Assembly (NCBI GenBank): GCA_945898275.1
Contig: CAMDHZ010000001.1
Span: 181,294 to 245,293, forward strand
Reading direction: 5' to 3'
Source: Chitinophaga pinensis
Lineage (GTDB): Bacteria > Bacteroidota > Bacteroidia > UKL13-3
DNA: 64,000 bases
The notes beneath the pieces were generated by a model, which saw only the letters and a list, made by a program, of their open reading frames with translations, was not told the DNA's origin and did no database searches. This document shows positions 1 through 8,702 of the stretch, piece after piece. A program made the position numbers and the translations under genes. The first letter of the stretch is position 1, and each line of letters opens with the position of its first letter.

Positions 1-1596
1 ATTAATTGTCAATACGTCCTCATTGATTAACTCAACAATTTGATTTAAAGAGAAAATAGGATTACGTATATCATGGGAAAGGATGGAAAAAATTTTATTT
101 TTATAGATATTAAGCTCTTCTAAATCTTTGGCTTGCCTTTCAATTGCCTGCTTTTGTTGGGTAACCAAATCTTTAGCCTGTATTTCATTCGCCCTTGATC
201 TTTGTATTATATAAACAGAAATGGCTAAAAACACAATCAAAACAAGTAATCCTATGGTTATAGAATACTGAAATCTGCTTTTGGCAATTTGAATTGAATT
301 ATCCTTTTCTAGTAGCGTAATTTCATTCTGTTTTTTCTCTAAAAGATAATTAAACTCCAATTCATGAGTTCTTCGAGCATTGTCTTCAATTTGCAAACTA
401 TCTTTATATAAAATAGAAATATTTAAATACTGATTAGCTTGCTTGTGCCTATTCAATTTTTGTAAAATTATGGCATATTGCTTCGCAGCATCATAAATTT
501 GTCTTTTATTATTGCTCTGTAAGGCAAGATCATAGCCTCTCTCAGAATAATTGACACCCCTCAAATAATCTCCTTTTAAATAGTACGATTTTGCTAATCC
601 AATTTCATATTCTACCCTTCCAAATTTATCTCCATATTCCAAAATTTTGGGTAAAGCAATTTCAAAATAATAGATGGCACTATCTGGTTTACCTATTTCA
701 TTATAAACTTCTCCAAAATCAAGTAAACAAATAACCTCATCTTCCATATCACCTATCTCTATTGAAGTTACGTAAGCTTGATTGAAATAATAGATGGCAG
801 TATCAAAGTGCTTTTTTTGCATAAATATTCCACCAAGTTCAACACAAGTTTGAATATACCCAACCCGTGTACCTAAAGTTTGCTGAATAAGTAATGCGAG
901 TTTCGCATTTTTTTCAGCATCTTCATATTTCCCTAGAAGAAAATAAATACCTGCAATGCTAGAATAACTATTTGCTATTCCTATAGAATCTCCAAGCTTC
1001 TCCCTCATTTGTAAAGCTTCAAAATAATAGTCTACTGTTTCTTTGTAGTTCCCTTTATCAGAATAAATATTACCTATATTATTATAGCTGTCACCAATTC
1101 CTTTAATGTCGTTACTCTCTTTTCTGAGAATTAAACTATTCTGGTAATATTTCAAGGCAGAATCAAGTATCCCCTCTTTATGAAAAACCATACCAATATT
1201 ATTGAGAACTGCAGCTTCACCCTTTTTATCATTAACTTCTTTAAACAATTTGACAGAAAGCAAGTTATATTTCTTTGCCTTTTCTATATTTGATTTATAA
1301 AAATAACCAATTGCTAATTGTTTAAAAGCATTTGCTTGCCCAATTTTATATCCTAAATCGCTAGAAATGCTTAATGCTTTGGTCGCGTAATATAAGGTAC
1401 TATCAGGACTGGAGTTCCTGAATTCAAAGGCTAAATCATTTAATAAGTTAACAGTTAAGGTGTCAATTAAATTTCCATTAAGCTTAGCTTTAATTTCAAG
1501 TATTTTTTTACTTTGAGAAAAGACAGAGTTTACAAACCCCAACAAAATTATGATAAGAAGGGCTTTTCGATTAAAATAAAAAAAAGGGGTGTTCAT
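1..1596 (-). CDS. TPR-containing sensor histidine kinase (cut by window edge)
   Basis: The reading frame is open from the ATG at 1596 to base 1 (532 codons) and continues outside the window. An N-terminal signal peptide (MNTPFFYFNRKALLIIILLG...) is followed by many TPR-like repeats, recognisable as recurring A-YY-AL and G-IY patterns such as YNNIGNIYSDKGNYKETVDY. A hydrophobic segment near residue 440-460 (ITIGLLVLIVFLAISVYII) is the membrane anchor. A coiled linker and the H-box FSILSHDIRNP (His near residue 507) follow. The ATPase domain would lie beyond the edge. This order (signal peptide, TPR, TM, HisKA) is common in Bacteroidota. The response regulator gene 61 bp upstream on the same strand is its likely partner. 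The signal sensed is unknown. Confidence 0.9.
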   Translation of the reverse strand, partial: MNTPFFYFNRKALLIIILLGFVNSVFSQSKKILEIKAKLNGNLIDTLTVNLLNDLAFEFRNSSPDSTLYYATKALSISSDLGYKIGQANAFKQLAIGYFYKSNIEKAKKYNLLSVKLFKEVNDKKGEAAVLNNIGMVFHKEGILDSALKYYQNSLILRKESNDIKGIGDSYNNIGNIYSDKGNYKETVDYYFEALQMREKLGDSIGIANSYSSIAGIYFLLGKYEDAEKNAKLALLIQQTLGTRVGYIQTCVELGGIFMQKKHFDTAIYYFNQAYVTSIEIGDMEDEVICLLDFGEVYNEIGKPDSAIYYFEIALPKILEYGDKFGRVEYEIGLAKSYYLKGDYLRGVNYSERGYDLALQSNNKRQIYDAAKQYAIILQKLNRHKQANQYLNISILYKDSLQIEDNARRTHELEFNYLLEKKQNEITLLEKDNSIQIAKSRFQYSITIGLLVLIVFLAISVYIIQRSRANEIQAKDLVTQQKQAIERQAKDLEELNIYKNKIFSILSHDIRNPIFSLNQIVELINEDVLTIN

Positions 1597-1657
1597 CTGC
1601 TATTTTAGCATCTTTATATAAATGCAAAAGTAGCAAAAAAAAACTAATTCCTATATT

Positions 1658-2020
1658 TCAATTTAATGCATTCTCTAATGCCTCTCTAACCTGCTGTAAG
1701 GTATATGGTTTAGAAATAAAACCGTAACTCCCTGCTTTTGCAATTCGCTTAAAGGTTTCACCATCTTTATGGTGTGCAGAGGTGAAAATAACCCTAGACT
1801 TACCTTCCATTAAAGTACTGGTATCAATGCCATCTAATTTGCCTTCCAAGCCTATGTCCATTAATACAATATCAAAGGTCTTAGTCTTTACCTCACTTAA
1901 TGCATCCATGCCTGTTTTTACATGAACCATATTTTGATAGCCTAGGTTATCTAAGATTTTCTTTAAAGATTCAAAACTCATTTGATCATCTTCTACGATT
2001 AGGAGGGTTCTATTATTCAT
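1658..2020 (-). CDS. single-domain response regulator (CheY-like)
   Basis: About 120 residues making one receiver domain and no output domain. The acidic pocket (VEDDQ), the phospho-acceptor Asp near residue 55 (VLMDIGL), the switch Thr/Ser (IFTSAHH) and the conserved Lys (GFISKPY) are all present. The frame is open to a TTG at 2047, but the ATG at 2020 (MNNRTLLIVEDD) gives the standard receiver N-terminus and is preferred. ATG 2026 is also possible. It is transcribed ahead of the TPR kinase ending at the left edge, so a two-gene phosphotransfer unit is likely. With no effector domain it should act through protein contacts or pass phosphate onward. Confidence 0.85.
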   Translation of the reverse strand: MNNRTLLIVEDDQMSFESLKKILDNLGYQNMVHVKTGMDALSEVKTKTFDIVLMDIGLEGKLDGIDTSTLMEGKSRVIFTSAHHKDGETFKRIAKAGSYGFISKPYTLQQVREALENALN

Positions 2021-2139
2021 ATACATTGGCTTAGTTAACTCCTTCAATATTGAAGATTTTTTTCGGAATTAAATGTATGTTAATTATAAAATATTCATTA
2101 AATTTAAACTATCAAATGCTTTAGCTTTGAATATCAGCA

Positions 2140-4638
2140 ATGAGAAACCTAAAACATTTTATTATTTGTGCTTTGCTTTGCAGTTTTGCCATTCAAAACT
2201 TAAAGGCACAATACTTGAAAGGAATGAGCAAAGATTGGGTGTTAGATTTTGGGCTCCGGCCAGATACTTGTGAGATTTTCTTTTACTTCGGAAATGCAAA
2301 ATTCACTAAAAATGATTTTGCTACCATCACATTATATGATAGCAGTTATAAAACAATTAAAGGTTATGAACTTAAAATCGTTAATGATTCTACCCTAAGG
2401 CTAAAGTTTCCAGCCATTTTTTCAGAACCAAAAGCAAATTGGCTCTTTGGAAAATTTTACGTAAAAGATGAAAAAGATAATTCCAGAGAAATTGGCAACT
2501 ATCAAATTCAGATTTTACGAAAAGATAACTCCATTAGTGCCCGTATCAATAATCCTATCAATAGCATAAACACCGACACCTTAATTGATTTTGTTATGCT
2601 TGAAGTTATTGGTGTAAATACCCATTTTCTTGAACCGAATACTACTTTTCACTATGCCATTGAAAATCAATTTGGATCTAATAAATTTGATTCTGTGGCA
2701 GTTATATCTAACGAATTAGCCTATTTATATTTACCGATAAAATCAACTCATTTAATTGGTACTTATAAAATTTATTATACCAACAAACGCGATTTAACTG
2801 TTAATCCTATAGCTATTAGGCTTGAAACTGAAGCCTATAAAGTTGGTAAAATGAGAATAGTGGCAAATCCCCCAGTTTCAAAATACTATAATCAAGGTGC
2901 TGCCAACGCATCTTTATATCTTGAACTCCCGCAAACTGAAGCCTTCAATCCCGACACTATTTTACTTCATTTAAAAGGGCAAATTCAACTTGCACATTCG
3001 CAGGGAGCCTCCCTCCCAATATTCTTTGAATCCGATTCTGTATTGCTGGATACTGGATACTGGCCTTGGATACCACCGACTTTAAAACTATACTATAATT
3101 TTAAACTCCCTTACCAATTGCCTTCTGGCAATTACGACCTTATTTTCACTCATCCTCAATTACCCCAAGCAAGATTGCTACAACCCATAAATATTCATAG
3201 ACCAAACATCCATCCATATTTTGTTATATTTCCAGGATGGCCATTTAAATTAAACTTTAGTTTAAAGCCAAAACCCTCAGAATTAGCAGCTATTCAGTTT
3301 GTTTTTGAGGCCAACGCCGGCTTGTATGTTGACTCGATAAAGTTCCATTTATTAGGTAAGGACACCACAGGAATTGTAGTTTTTGGTCATTCAGATTCAA
3401 GCACCCAAGATGGCCAATATGACCTTCATATTCTTCAACCCAATAATTACCCCATTTACTTAAATGATGCCATAAGGGTTGTATCCTCCTTACCACAGAA
3501 TATTAAATTAATTTCAAACCATCTTTTAAATATTGGAAGAATAGATTCAAGTAAAAGAATTCTTACCCCCAATTTACCTTCATTAATAAATATAAATAAA
3601 ATGTATTTAGCCCCTATAAGATTTTTAAGAAATGGGGCCATAGACACAAGCATAAGCATTAAGGCCCCTCCAAACTTTAGATCTGACGGAACAGTAGTGT
3701 TTAATGTGGATAGCCTTGCCACAGCAGGCCATTATGATGCAGAAATATTTGACACCCTGAACCAAAAATGGCATTTACAAAAAGAAGCCATTTATGTGAT
3801 GAATAATGTCTCTAGAGCCGCAGAGATATCTCCCAAAACAGTAGCCTATGTTGGCGGTGGAAATACTCGCTTGTATACTTGTTGGTTTAAAAACACCCAT
3901 TTTTCTCTGGCAAATGAAATTAGGCTTGGAAGCTATTACCATAGCCCAGTTGTTGTAAATGACACCTGCATACAATTTAGAGGAGGCAATGGTAATCCTG
4001 TTTTTTATAATGATATTGATGGTTTTATTGGCAATGATTTTTTAATGAATGTGGTCTATTCACCTTCCATTACGCTATTTTCTCCAAACTGGATAGCCAA
4101 AGGCTCTAGAACCAAATTCACCTTACAGTCAGATGCCTCAAACTGGACCTACTTCAAAGAAATTCAATTTAACTTCAGAAAAGATTTTGTTTATGAAAAC
4201 AACTTAAAAACTATTTCTTACAAGGAGTTAAATGACACCATACTTGAATTTGAAGTGGAAGCCGGAGATAGCTTAACTGGCACATATGACTTGAGAATTG
4301 ATCAATATCCTCCAAATGCATTTAGTGGAGAAACCATCGAATTAAAAGAGGCCCTTAAGGTTGTTCCTGTTGGGATAGGCGAAAACAAGAAGGGTTCAAA
4401 TTCGATTCCAATGCTTGTTCCAAACCCTAACAAAGGCGAGTTTGAAATTGTATCTAACAACAACTCCTTTCAATCTTATGAAGTAACAGATATCCTTGGG
4501 AAATCAATCACAGCAGGTTCTTTGGATCAAACCAAAACCCAATTTGACCTCTCTCAAGAGCTTAAACAATCAGGAATTTATTTCATTAAATTAAGTGGAG
4601 AAAAAACAATTACACTTAAATTCATTTTCAATCCATAA
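2140..4638 (+). CDS. secreted T9SS-sorted protein of unknown function
   Basis: 832 residues. A clear signal peptide (MRNLKHFIICALLCSFAIQ, cleavage probably after LKA) is followed by a long beta-rich region with repeated N-P-D/Y-D-L-I/V patterns suggestive of stacked Ig-like domains. The last ~75 residues match a type IX secretion type A sorting domain: MLVPNPNKGEFEI, then VTDILGK and GIYFIKL before a short basic/hydrophobic end. It is therefore expected at the cell surface or released. No catalytic motif was recognised. A TAGCTTTG box at 2122-2129, just upstream of the ATG at 2140, fits a Bacteroidota -7 element, without a clear -33 partner. Confidence 0.8.
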   Translation: MRNLKHFIICALLCSFAIQNLKAQYLKGMSKDWVLDFGLRPDTCEIFFYFGNAKFTKNDFATITLYDSSYKTIKGYELKIVNDSTLRLKFPAIFSEPKANWLFGKFYVKDEKDNSREIGNYQIQILRKDNSISARINNPINSINTDTLIDFVMLEVIGVNTHFLEPNTTFHYAIENQFGSNKFDSVAVISNELAYLYLPIKSTHLIGTYKIYYTNKRDLTVNPIAIRLETEAYKVGKMRIVANPPVSKYYNQGAANASLYLELPQTEAFNPDTILLHLKGQIQLAHSQGASLPIFFESDSVLLDTGYWPWIPPTLKLYYNFKLPYQLPSGNYDLIFTHPQLPQARLLQPINIHRPNIHPYFVIFPGWPFKLNFSLKPKPSELAAIQFVFEANAGLYVDSIKFHLLGKDTTGIVVFGHSDSSTQDGQYDLHILQPNNYPIYLNDAIRVVSSLPQNIKLISNHLLNIGRIDSSKRILTPNLPSLININKMYLAPIRFLRNGAIDTSISIKAPPNFRSDGTVVFNVDSLATAGHYDAEIFDTLNQKWHLQKEAIYVMNNVSRAAEISPKTVAYVGGGNTRLYTCWFKNTHFSLANEIRLGSYYHSPVVVNDTCIQFRGGNGNPVFYNDIDGFIGNDFLMNVVYSPSITLFSPNWIAKGSRTKFTLQSDASNWTYFKEIQFNFRKDFVYENNLKTISYKELNDTILEFEVEAGDSLTGTYDLRIDQYPPNAFSGETIELKEALKVVPVGIGENKKGSNSIPMLVPNPNKGEFEIVSNNNSFQSYEVTDILGKSITAGSLDQTKTQFDLSQELKQSGIYFIKLSGEKTITLKFIFNP

Positions 4639-4652
4639 TTCCTAGTTACTTT

Positions 4653-4683
4653 TTGCATTCTTATCCTTTGCTGCATACATTTG
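4653..4683 (+). promoter_or_regulatory. Bacteroidota-type promoter of scoB
   Basis: TTG at 4653-4655, a 20-base spacer and TACATTTG at 4676-4683 fit the TTG-N19/21-TAnnTTTG consensus. Transcription should start near 4690, inside the GGTTCAAACC motif at 4688-4697, 9 bases before the scoB ATG at 4706. Inferred from pattern only. Confidence 0.5.
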
Positions 4684-4705
4684 CCTAGGTTCAAACCGAA
4701 ACACT

Positions 4706-5362
4706 ATGTTAGATAAATTTGGAATTGCAAAGCGCATTGCGCAAGAACTTAAAGATGGATATTATGTTAATCTTGGCATTGGTATTCCAACCTTAGTTGC
4801 CAACTATGTTCCTAAAGGGATAGAAGTAATTTTGCAATCAGAAAATGGGCTCCTTGGAATTGGGCCTTTTCCATATGAAGAAGAGGTTGATGCCGATTTA
4901 ATCAATGCAGGAAAACAAACTGTTACCACAACTGCTGGCTCAAGCTTTTTCGATTCTGCGATGAGCTTTGGCATGATTAGAAGTGGCCGGGTTGACCTAA
5001 CTGTTCTTGGCGCAATGGAAGTAGCAGATAACGGAGACATTGCCAACTGGAAAATCCCAGGAAAAATGGTTAAAGGAATGGGAGGAGCTATGGATTTGGT
5101 GGCTTCCGCTAAAAATATCATTGTAGCCATGCAACATGTAAATAAAGCAGGAGAATCTAAGCTTCTTAAACAATGTAGTCTGCCCATTACAGGTTTGGGT
5201 TGTGTAAAAAAAGTAGTTACCGAACTTGGGGTATTTGATATTACTCAAGATGGTTTTGTTCTACTTGAAAGGGCTCCTGGCGTGAGTGTAGATTATATTA
5301 TAAGCAAAACAGAAGGAAGGCTTGTGGCAAATACCAATACTCCAGAAATGCAGTTGAATTAA
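4706..5362 (+). CDS. scoB: 3-oxoacid CoA-transferase subunit B
   Basis: 218 residues, full length for the beta subunit of succinyl-CoA:3-ketoacid CoA-transferase. The catalytic glutamate motif SENGLLG is at residues 45-51 (Glu46), with the glycine-rich NLGIGIPTL near 22-30 and GAMEVADNGDIANW in mid-protein. With subunit A the enzyme moves CoA from succinyl-CoA to acetoacetate in ketone-body and leucine catabolism. Subunit A is not adjacent: upstream is a T9SS protein and downstream is a convergent gene whose stop overlaps by 4 bp. The partner must be encoded elsewhere. A related butyrate/acetate CoA-transferase specificity cannot be excluded. Confidence 0.9.
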   Translation: MLDKFGIAKRIAQELKDGYYVNLGIGIPTLVANYVPKGIEVILQSENGLLGIGPFPYEEEVDADLINAGKQTVTTTAGSSFFDSAMSFGMIRSGRVDLTVLGAMEVADNGDIANWKIPGKMVKGMGGAMDLVASAKNIIVAMQHVNKAGESKLLKQCSLPITGLGCVKKVVTELGVFDITQDGFVLLERAPGVSVDYIISKTEGRLVANTNTPEMQLN

Positions 5363-6372
5363 GCGCTTGGAATTCGCTTGTCCATCATTGCAAACCATAA
5401 AGGTGGTATGGCCGCAATAAAAAACAGGCCAGCATAACCACTAGGCATTTTAGGGCTTTTATCGTAGTTTATTAATGTGTGGTAGGGTTTTGAGGCATAG
5501 TAGTGATGATCTGCATGTCTGCTTAAATCTACCAATAAAAACCTACTCACGAAGCAATCAGAATCCCAACTGTGCAGTTCGGTAACGCGCGTATTTTCTT
5601 GCCGAGTTAAACCATAGTGTTGCACATAATTGACATATTCAAGCAAAAAGTTTGCAATCACACAATGAAACACCCAAATACTTAATAGGTAAAAGCCCCC
5701 ATAAAACACCAGCATTGTGTCGAAAATTGCATGCAAAATGAATTGCCTAAAAACATAATGATTAAATAAATAATTGGATTTACCTTCTTTTTTCAACCTT
5801 TCAGTTTCTAATTGAATTGCACCTTTCCATTGACCAAAAACAGACTTAATAAAGAAGTAGTATAAGTTTTCACCCTTTTTGGCAGAGGCATGGTCTTTAT
5901 CGGTTCCAACCCATTTGTGATGTACCCTCAAATGATCCACAAAAAAATACATATTTCCTGCTGTAAAAAGCAACCAACGACCTAAAAACTGTTTAAACTT
6001 ATTTTTCTGATGAATTAATTCATGGGAAACTACAATCGCAGAGGAACCCGAATTTATTCCAGTGCTCAAGGCAGCTGACCAAACCCATTGCGATTGAATT
6101 ATCTCTGACCCTATTCCATAAATTAAAGATGCAATACTTAATAATTGGAAAGGTATATGTAAATACAAGATACCTTTAGGAATAAAATCATCTTTTGCAG
6201 TTGCTTCATTTGCTGTTATTGGTTTTGTAAGCCATTCGATTAATGCAAGTACAACTAAAGAATAAAAAAAGTTAGCCAATGTGTAAACACCTCCCAGTAA
6301 ATTTCCAAAAACACAAAAAAGAGAAGGTGTTAAGCTAAACAAGTATAAAAGATTTCTGTGCTTGGCTTTCAT
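5359..6372 (-). CDS. AlkB-like membrane di-iron hydroxylase (alkane 1-monooxygenase family)
   Basis: 337 residues, multi-pass. The histidine boxes of the membrane fatty-acid desaturase/alkane hydroxylase superfamily are present: HELIHQ (residues 117-122), DHLRVHH (146-152), NYVQHYGL (248-255) and SRHADHH (284-290). NYxxHYGL is the hallmark that separates AlkB from ordinary desaturases, although Gln replaces the usual Glu. The enzyme would hydroxylate an alkyl chain at a di-iron centre using reduced rubredoxin or ferredoxin. No rubredoxin gene is adjacent. It is shorter than Pseudomonas AlkB (about 400 residues). The substrate is not predictable: alkane, fatty acid and other lipid are all possible. 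Confidence 0.8.
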   Translation of the reverse strand: MKAKHRNLLYLFSLTPSLFCVFGNLLGGVYTLANFFYSLVVLALIEWLTKPITANEATAKDDFIPKGILYLHIPFQLLSIASLIYGIGSEIIQSQWVWSAALSTGINSGSSAIVVSHELIHQKNKFKQFLGRWLLFTAGNMYFFVDHLRVHHKWVGTDKDHASAKKGENLYYFFIKSVFGQWKGAIQLETERLKKEGKSNYLFNHYVFRQFILHAIFDTMLVFYGGFYLLSIWVFHCVIANFLLEYVNYVQHYGLTRQENTRVTELHSWDSDCFVSRFLLVDLSRHADHHYYASKPYHTLINYDKSPKMPSGYAGLFFIAAIPPLWFAMMDKRIPSA

Positions 6373-6417
6373 TAAAGAAATTTAAATGGTATTTTGGTTT
6401 GAACCTAATATTTTATC

Positions 6418-6966
6418 CTAGCCACTTTTTCTGCGGCTCAATTTCTCTTGAACCGATTGATATAAAAGACCACCATAAATTCCTAGTAACCCATCAACTA
6501 ACAATAGTCCTATTAACATTCCTCCAAAATATGGCGTGAAGGTCTCAATGAAATTGATTAAAGCAAAACCCCAAGCCGCATTTAAAATTGCTATTAAATA
6601 AAAATAATTTTGTTTTTTCTTCGCGTTTAAAGAAAAAACTATTGAAAACAAAGCAGTTAATATAGCTAAAGTAGCAATTAAGTTAAGAAAGAACTCGAAA
6701 TCTGGCTCAAAAAAGGTTAAATAAACTCCTAGTGATAACTCCAACAGACCCCATACCGCTGTATAATACCAAATTTGTTTTTTCTCTTTATGACCAAAAG
6801 CACCAAATAAAACTAGACTACCGCTAAGTATTGTTAGAATACTCATTAAGGGTATAGCATATCCTCCCTGCTCAAGATTTAGGAAATAAGCTATTACACC
6901 TGCTAACAGATATAATATCCCACGAATAATTAATGTTATTGAAGATTTCTTGGAAAATTTGTCCAT
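6418..6966 (-). CDS. DUF308/HdeD-like integral membrane protein
   Basis: 182 residues with about six hydrophobic helices, two short cytoplasmic loops rich in Lys (GHKEKKQ, NAKKKQN) and a basic tail (KLSRRKSG). Helix length and spacing, and the repeated LLxGxxL/LxGxYL patterns, resemble the HdeD/DUF308 family of small membrane proteins, in which E. coli HdeD is linked to acid resistance. That assignment rests on architecture rather than a diagnostic motif. It lies 45 bp upstream of the AlkB-like gene on the same strand, with a GGTTTGAACC motif at 6396-6405 in the gap. Confidence 0.55.
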   Translation of the reverse strand: MDKFSKKSSITLIIRGILYLLAGVIAYFLNLEQGGYAIPLMSILTILSGSLVLFGAFGHKEKKQIWYYTAVWGLLELSLGVYLTFFEPDFEFFLNLIATLAILTALFSIVFSLNAKKKQNYFYLIAILNAAWGFALINFIETFTPYFGGMLIGLLLVDGLLGIYGGLLYQSVQEKLSRRKSG

Positions 6967-7066
6967 TTGTTTAATATTTATGCGAATATGTGATTTTTTG
7001 AATTAAATCAACATTAAAGTGGCATAAGATTTGAAATTCAATCAAAACTATTAATTTGCGTGCTCA

Positions 7067-7489
7067 ATGAGAATCTTACTTTTAATCGCGGTATTTCTAT
7101 TTTTTGGTTCAGAAAAACTATCTGCCCAAAAAAAAGTTGGTGGCAAAGTTCTTAAGGGATATGATGTAATTTATCCTTTTAAGAATGGAAGGGCAAAGGT
7201 TATCAGAAATGGCAAAATGGGCTTTATTGATATGCAAGGCGAAGAAGTAATTAAACCTGAATTTGACCAAATTTATCCATTCGAAAAAGGCTACGCTAGG
7301 GTAGAAAAAATGGGCCTTCTTGGCCTTATTAATGAGCAAGGAGAAATATTACTTGACCCAATTTATGATTATATTGGAAACAATAAAGATGGTTTGGTAA
7401 TTGTTACAAGAAAAGGGAAAAAGGGTCTTTTAAAAATTACCGGACCTTCACCTGAAAGTATAGAATACTTGGTTGATGTAAGGGACTAA
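7067..7489 (+). CDS. secreted WG-repeat protein
   Basis: 140 residues. A signal peptide (MRILLLIAVFLFFGSEKLSA) precedes about three WG-type repeats of the pattern I-PF-NGRAKV...GKMGFID..G..VI-P-FD. In the canonical repeat the motif is KWGFID; here it reads KMGFID, GLLGLIN and GKKGLLK, so the signature Trp is lost in all three. WG repeats form beta-rich surfaces in Bacteroidota exported proteins and have no general enzymatic role. It stands alone and converges with the downstream hydrolase gene (4-bp overlap at 7486-7489). Confidence 0.75.
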   Translation: MRILLLIAVFLFFGSEKLSAQKKVGGKVLKGYDVIYPFKNGRAKVIRNGKMGFIDMQGEEVIKPEFDQIYPFEKGYARVEKMGLLGLINEQGEILLDPIYDYIGNNKDGLVIVTRKGKKGLLKITGPSPESIEYLVDVRD

Positions 7490-8640
7490 TATTCTCCTAT
7501 TTCGCTCGCTAAATCTAAATACTCAAAGATATCTGCTGGCAATTCATCTCCCTGTTTCTCAGCTCTTTTGTGTCCTAACCTAACTAAAATTAGCTCTTTT
7601 TCAGGTATTACAAAAATGTACTGACCTTTGATTCCTCTGGCATAAAACACTTCATTTTCCTTATAATTCAACAACCACCATTGGTATCCATATTCGATGT
7701 TTTGTTTGCCAAAAGCGGTTATTGGTGCGCCAGGCTTTAGACTTAAGGCAACATAAGCACTGTCTATTAATTGCTCTTTTCCCCATTTACCATAATTCAT
7801 GTATAGCTTCCCAAATCTAGCAAAATCTCGGGCTGTTGCATAAAAACAACAACTTACTTTTTCCATACCGTCCTCAACATCTAAACTCCAAAAAGCATCC
7901 GACTCAGCGCCAATTTTTCCCCATAATTTTTCAGCAGCATAGGTTGCAACTCTTTTACCGGTTGCTTTTTCTAATACCATCCCCAGCAATTGCGTATCTC
8001 CTCCTTTATAAGCATAAACTTCACCAGGCTCATTTACTTTAGGTGGATTTAAAATAGTTGCATTTACATCTTTTCCGTAATAGGCTTTGGCAGGCCATGA
8101 AAACATACTTCCATAATCCTCCTTAAAATCCAATCCAGAACTCATCATTAAGGCATGCCTGATGGTAATTTTATCATAAGGAGTCACAGCATAGGCTTCA
8201 ACATAATTACCGATGGGTTCATCAATACTCTTGATTAAACCCTCCTTTAAAGCAATTCCTACAAGCGCAGCCGTAAAACTTTTGGCCATTGAGAAGCTAT
8301 TACTTACTGTTTTGGCATCATAGTTTAAATCGTACCATTCAAACAATAAACTGTCCTTATGAATTGCAACTATTGCTGTGGTTTCATATGCCTTTATTTT
8401 TGAAACTTGTTCATCGCCTAAATTAAAGGTATTGTACTTGGAAGAAAGCGGCCAAACTTGAGTTTGCAACTTGCTAATCTTTCTAACAGGAAAATCATTT
8501 AGCTCATCAATATCTGGCCCTAGTTTACCATGAAATATGGTCATCCAAAGTGTACTAGGCACATGAGAGTTACCTGTTACATAAAATAAAGCCCATATAA
8601 GCAAAATTGAAACGACAAAATATTTTAATGCTTTGTTCAT
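7486..8640 (-). CDS. serine hydrolase of the beta-lactamase (class C-like) family
   Basis: 384 residues. An N-terminal hydrophobic segment (residues 4-21) is a signal anchor. The catalytic SxxK tetrad is S117-M-A-K120 (NSFSMAKSF). The second element is Y211-K-G in place of the classical YxN, within the YKGGDTQLLG context typical of the 6-aminohexanoate-dimer hydrolase (NylB)-like branch. The ARGIKGQ segment near the C-terminus is the HxG/KTG counterpart. Such proteins are periplasmic esterases, peptidases or amidases rather than true beta-lactamases. The substrate cannot be inferred and no cell-wall genes are adjacent. Confidence 0.8.
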   Translation of the reverse strand: MNKALKYFVVSILLIWALFYVTGNSHVPSTLWMTIFHGKLGPDIDELNDFPVRKISKLQTQVWPLSSKYNTFNLGDEQVSKIKAYETTAIVAIHKDSLLFEWYDLNYDAKTVSNSFSMAKSFTAALVGIALKEGLIKSIDEPIGNYVEAYAVTPYDKITIRHALMMSSGLDFKEDYGSMFSWPAKAYYGKDVNATILNPPKVNEPGEVYAYKGGDTQLLGMVLEKATGKRVATYAAEKLWGKIGAESDAFWSLDVEDGMEKVSCCFYATARDFARFGKLYMNYGKWGKEQLIDSAYVALSLKPGAPITAFGKQNIEYGYQWWLLNYKENEVFYARGIKGQYIFVIPEKELILVRLGHKRAEKQGDELPADIFEYLDLASEIGEY

Positions 8641-8702
8641 GATGCAAAAATTTGAATTAAAAATCTAGAACAAGGATACCTTAGTTGCTACAATTTTCCA
8701 TA

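Noticed and set aside
4804..5187. 127-codon minus-strand frame opposite scoB
   Set aside because: scoB is complete and conserved; the antisense frame is a shadow.
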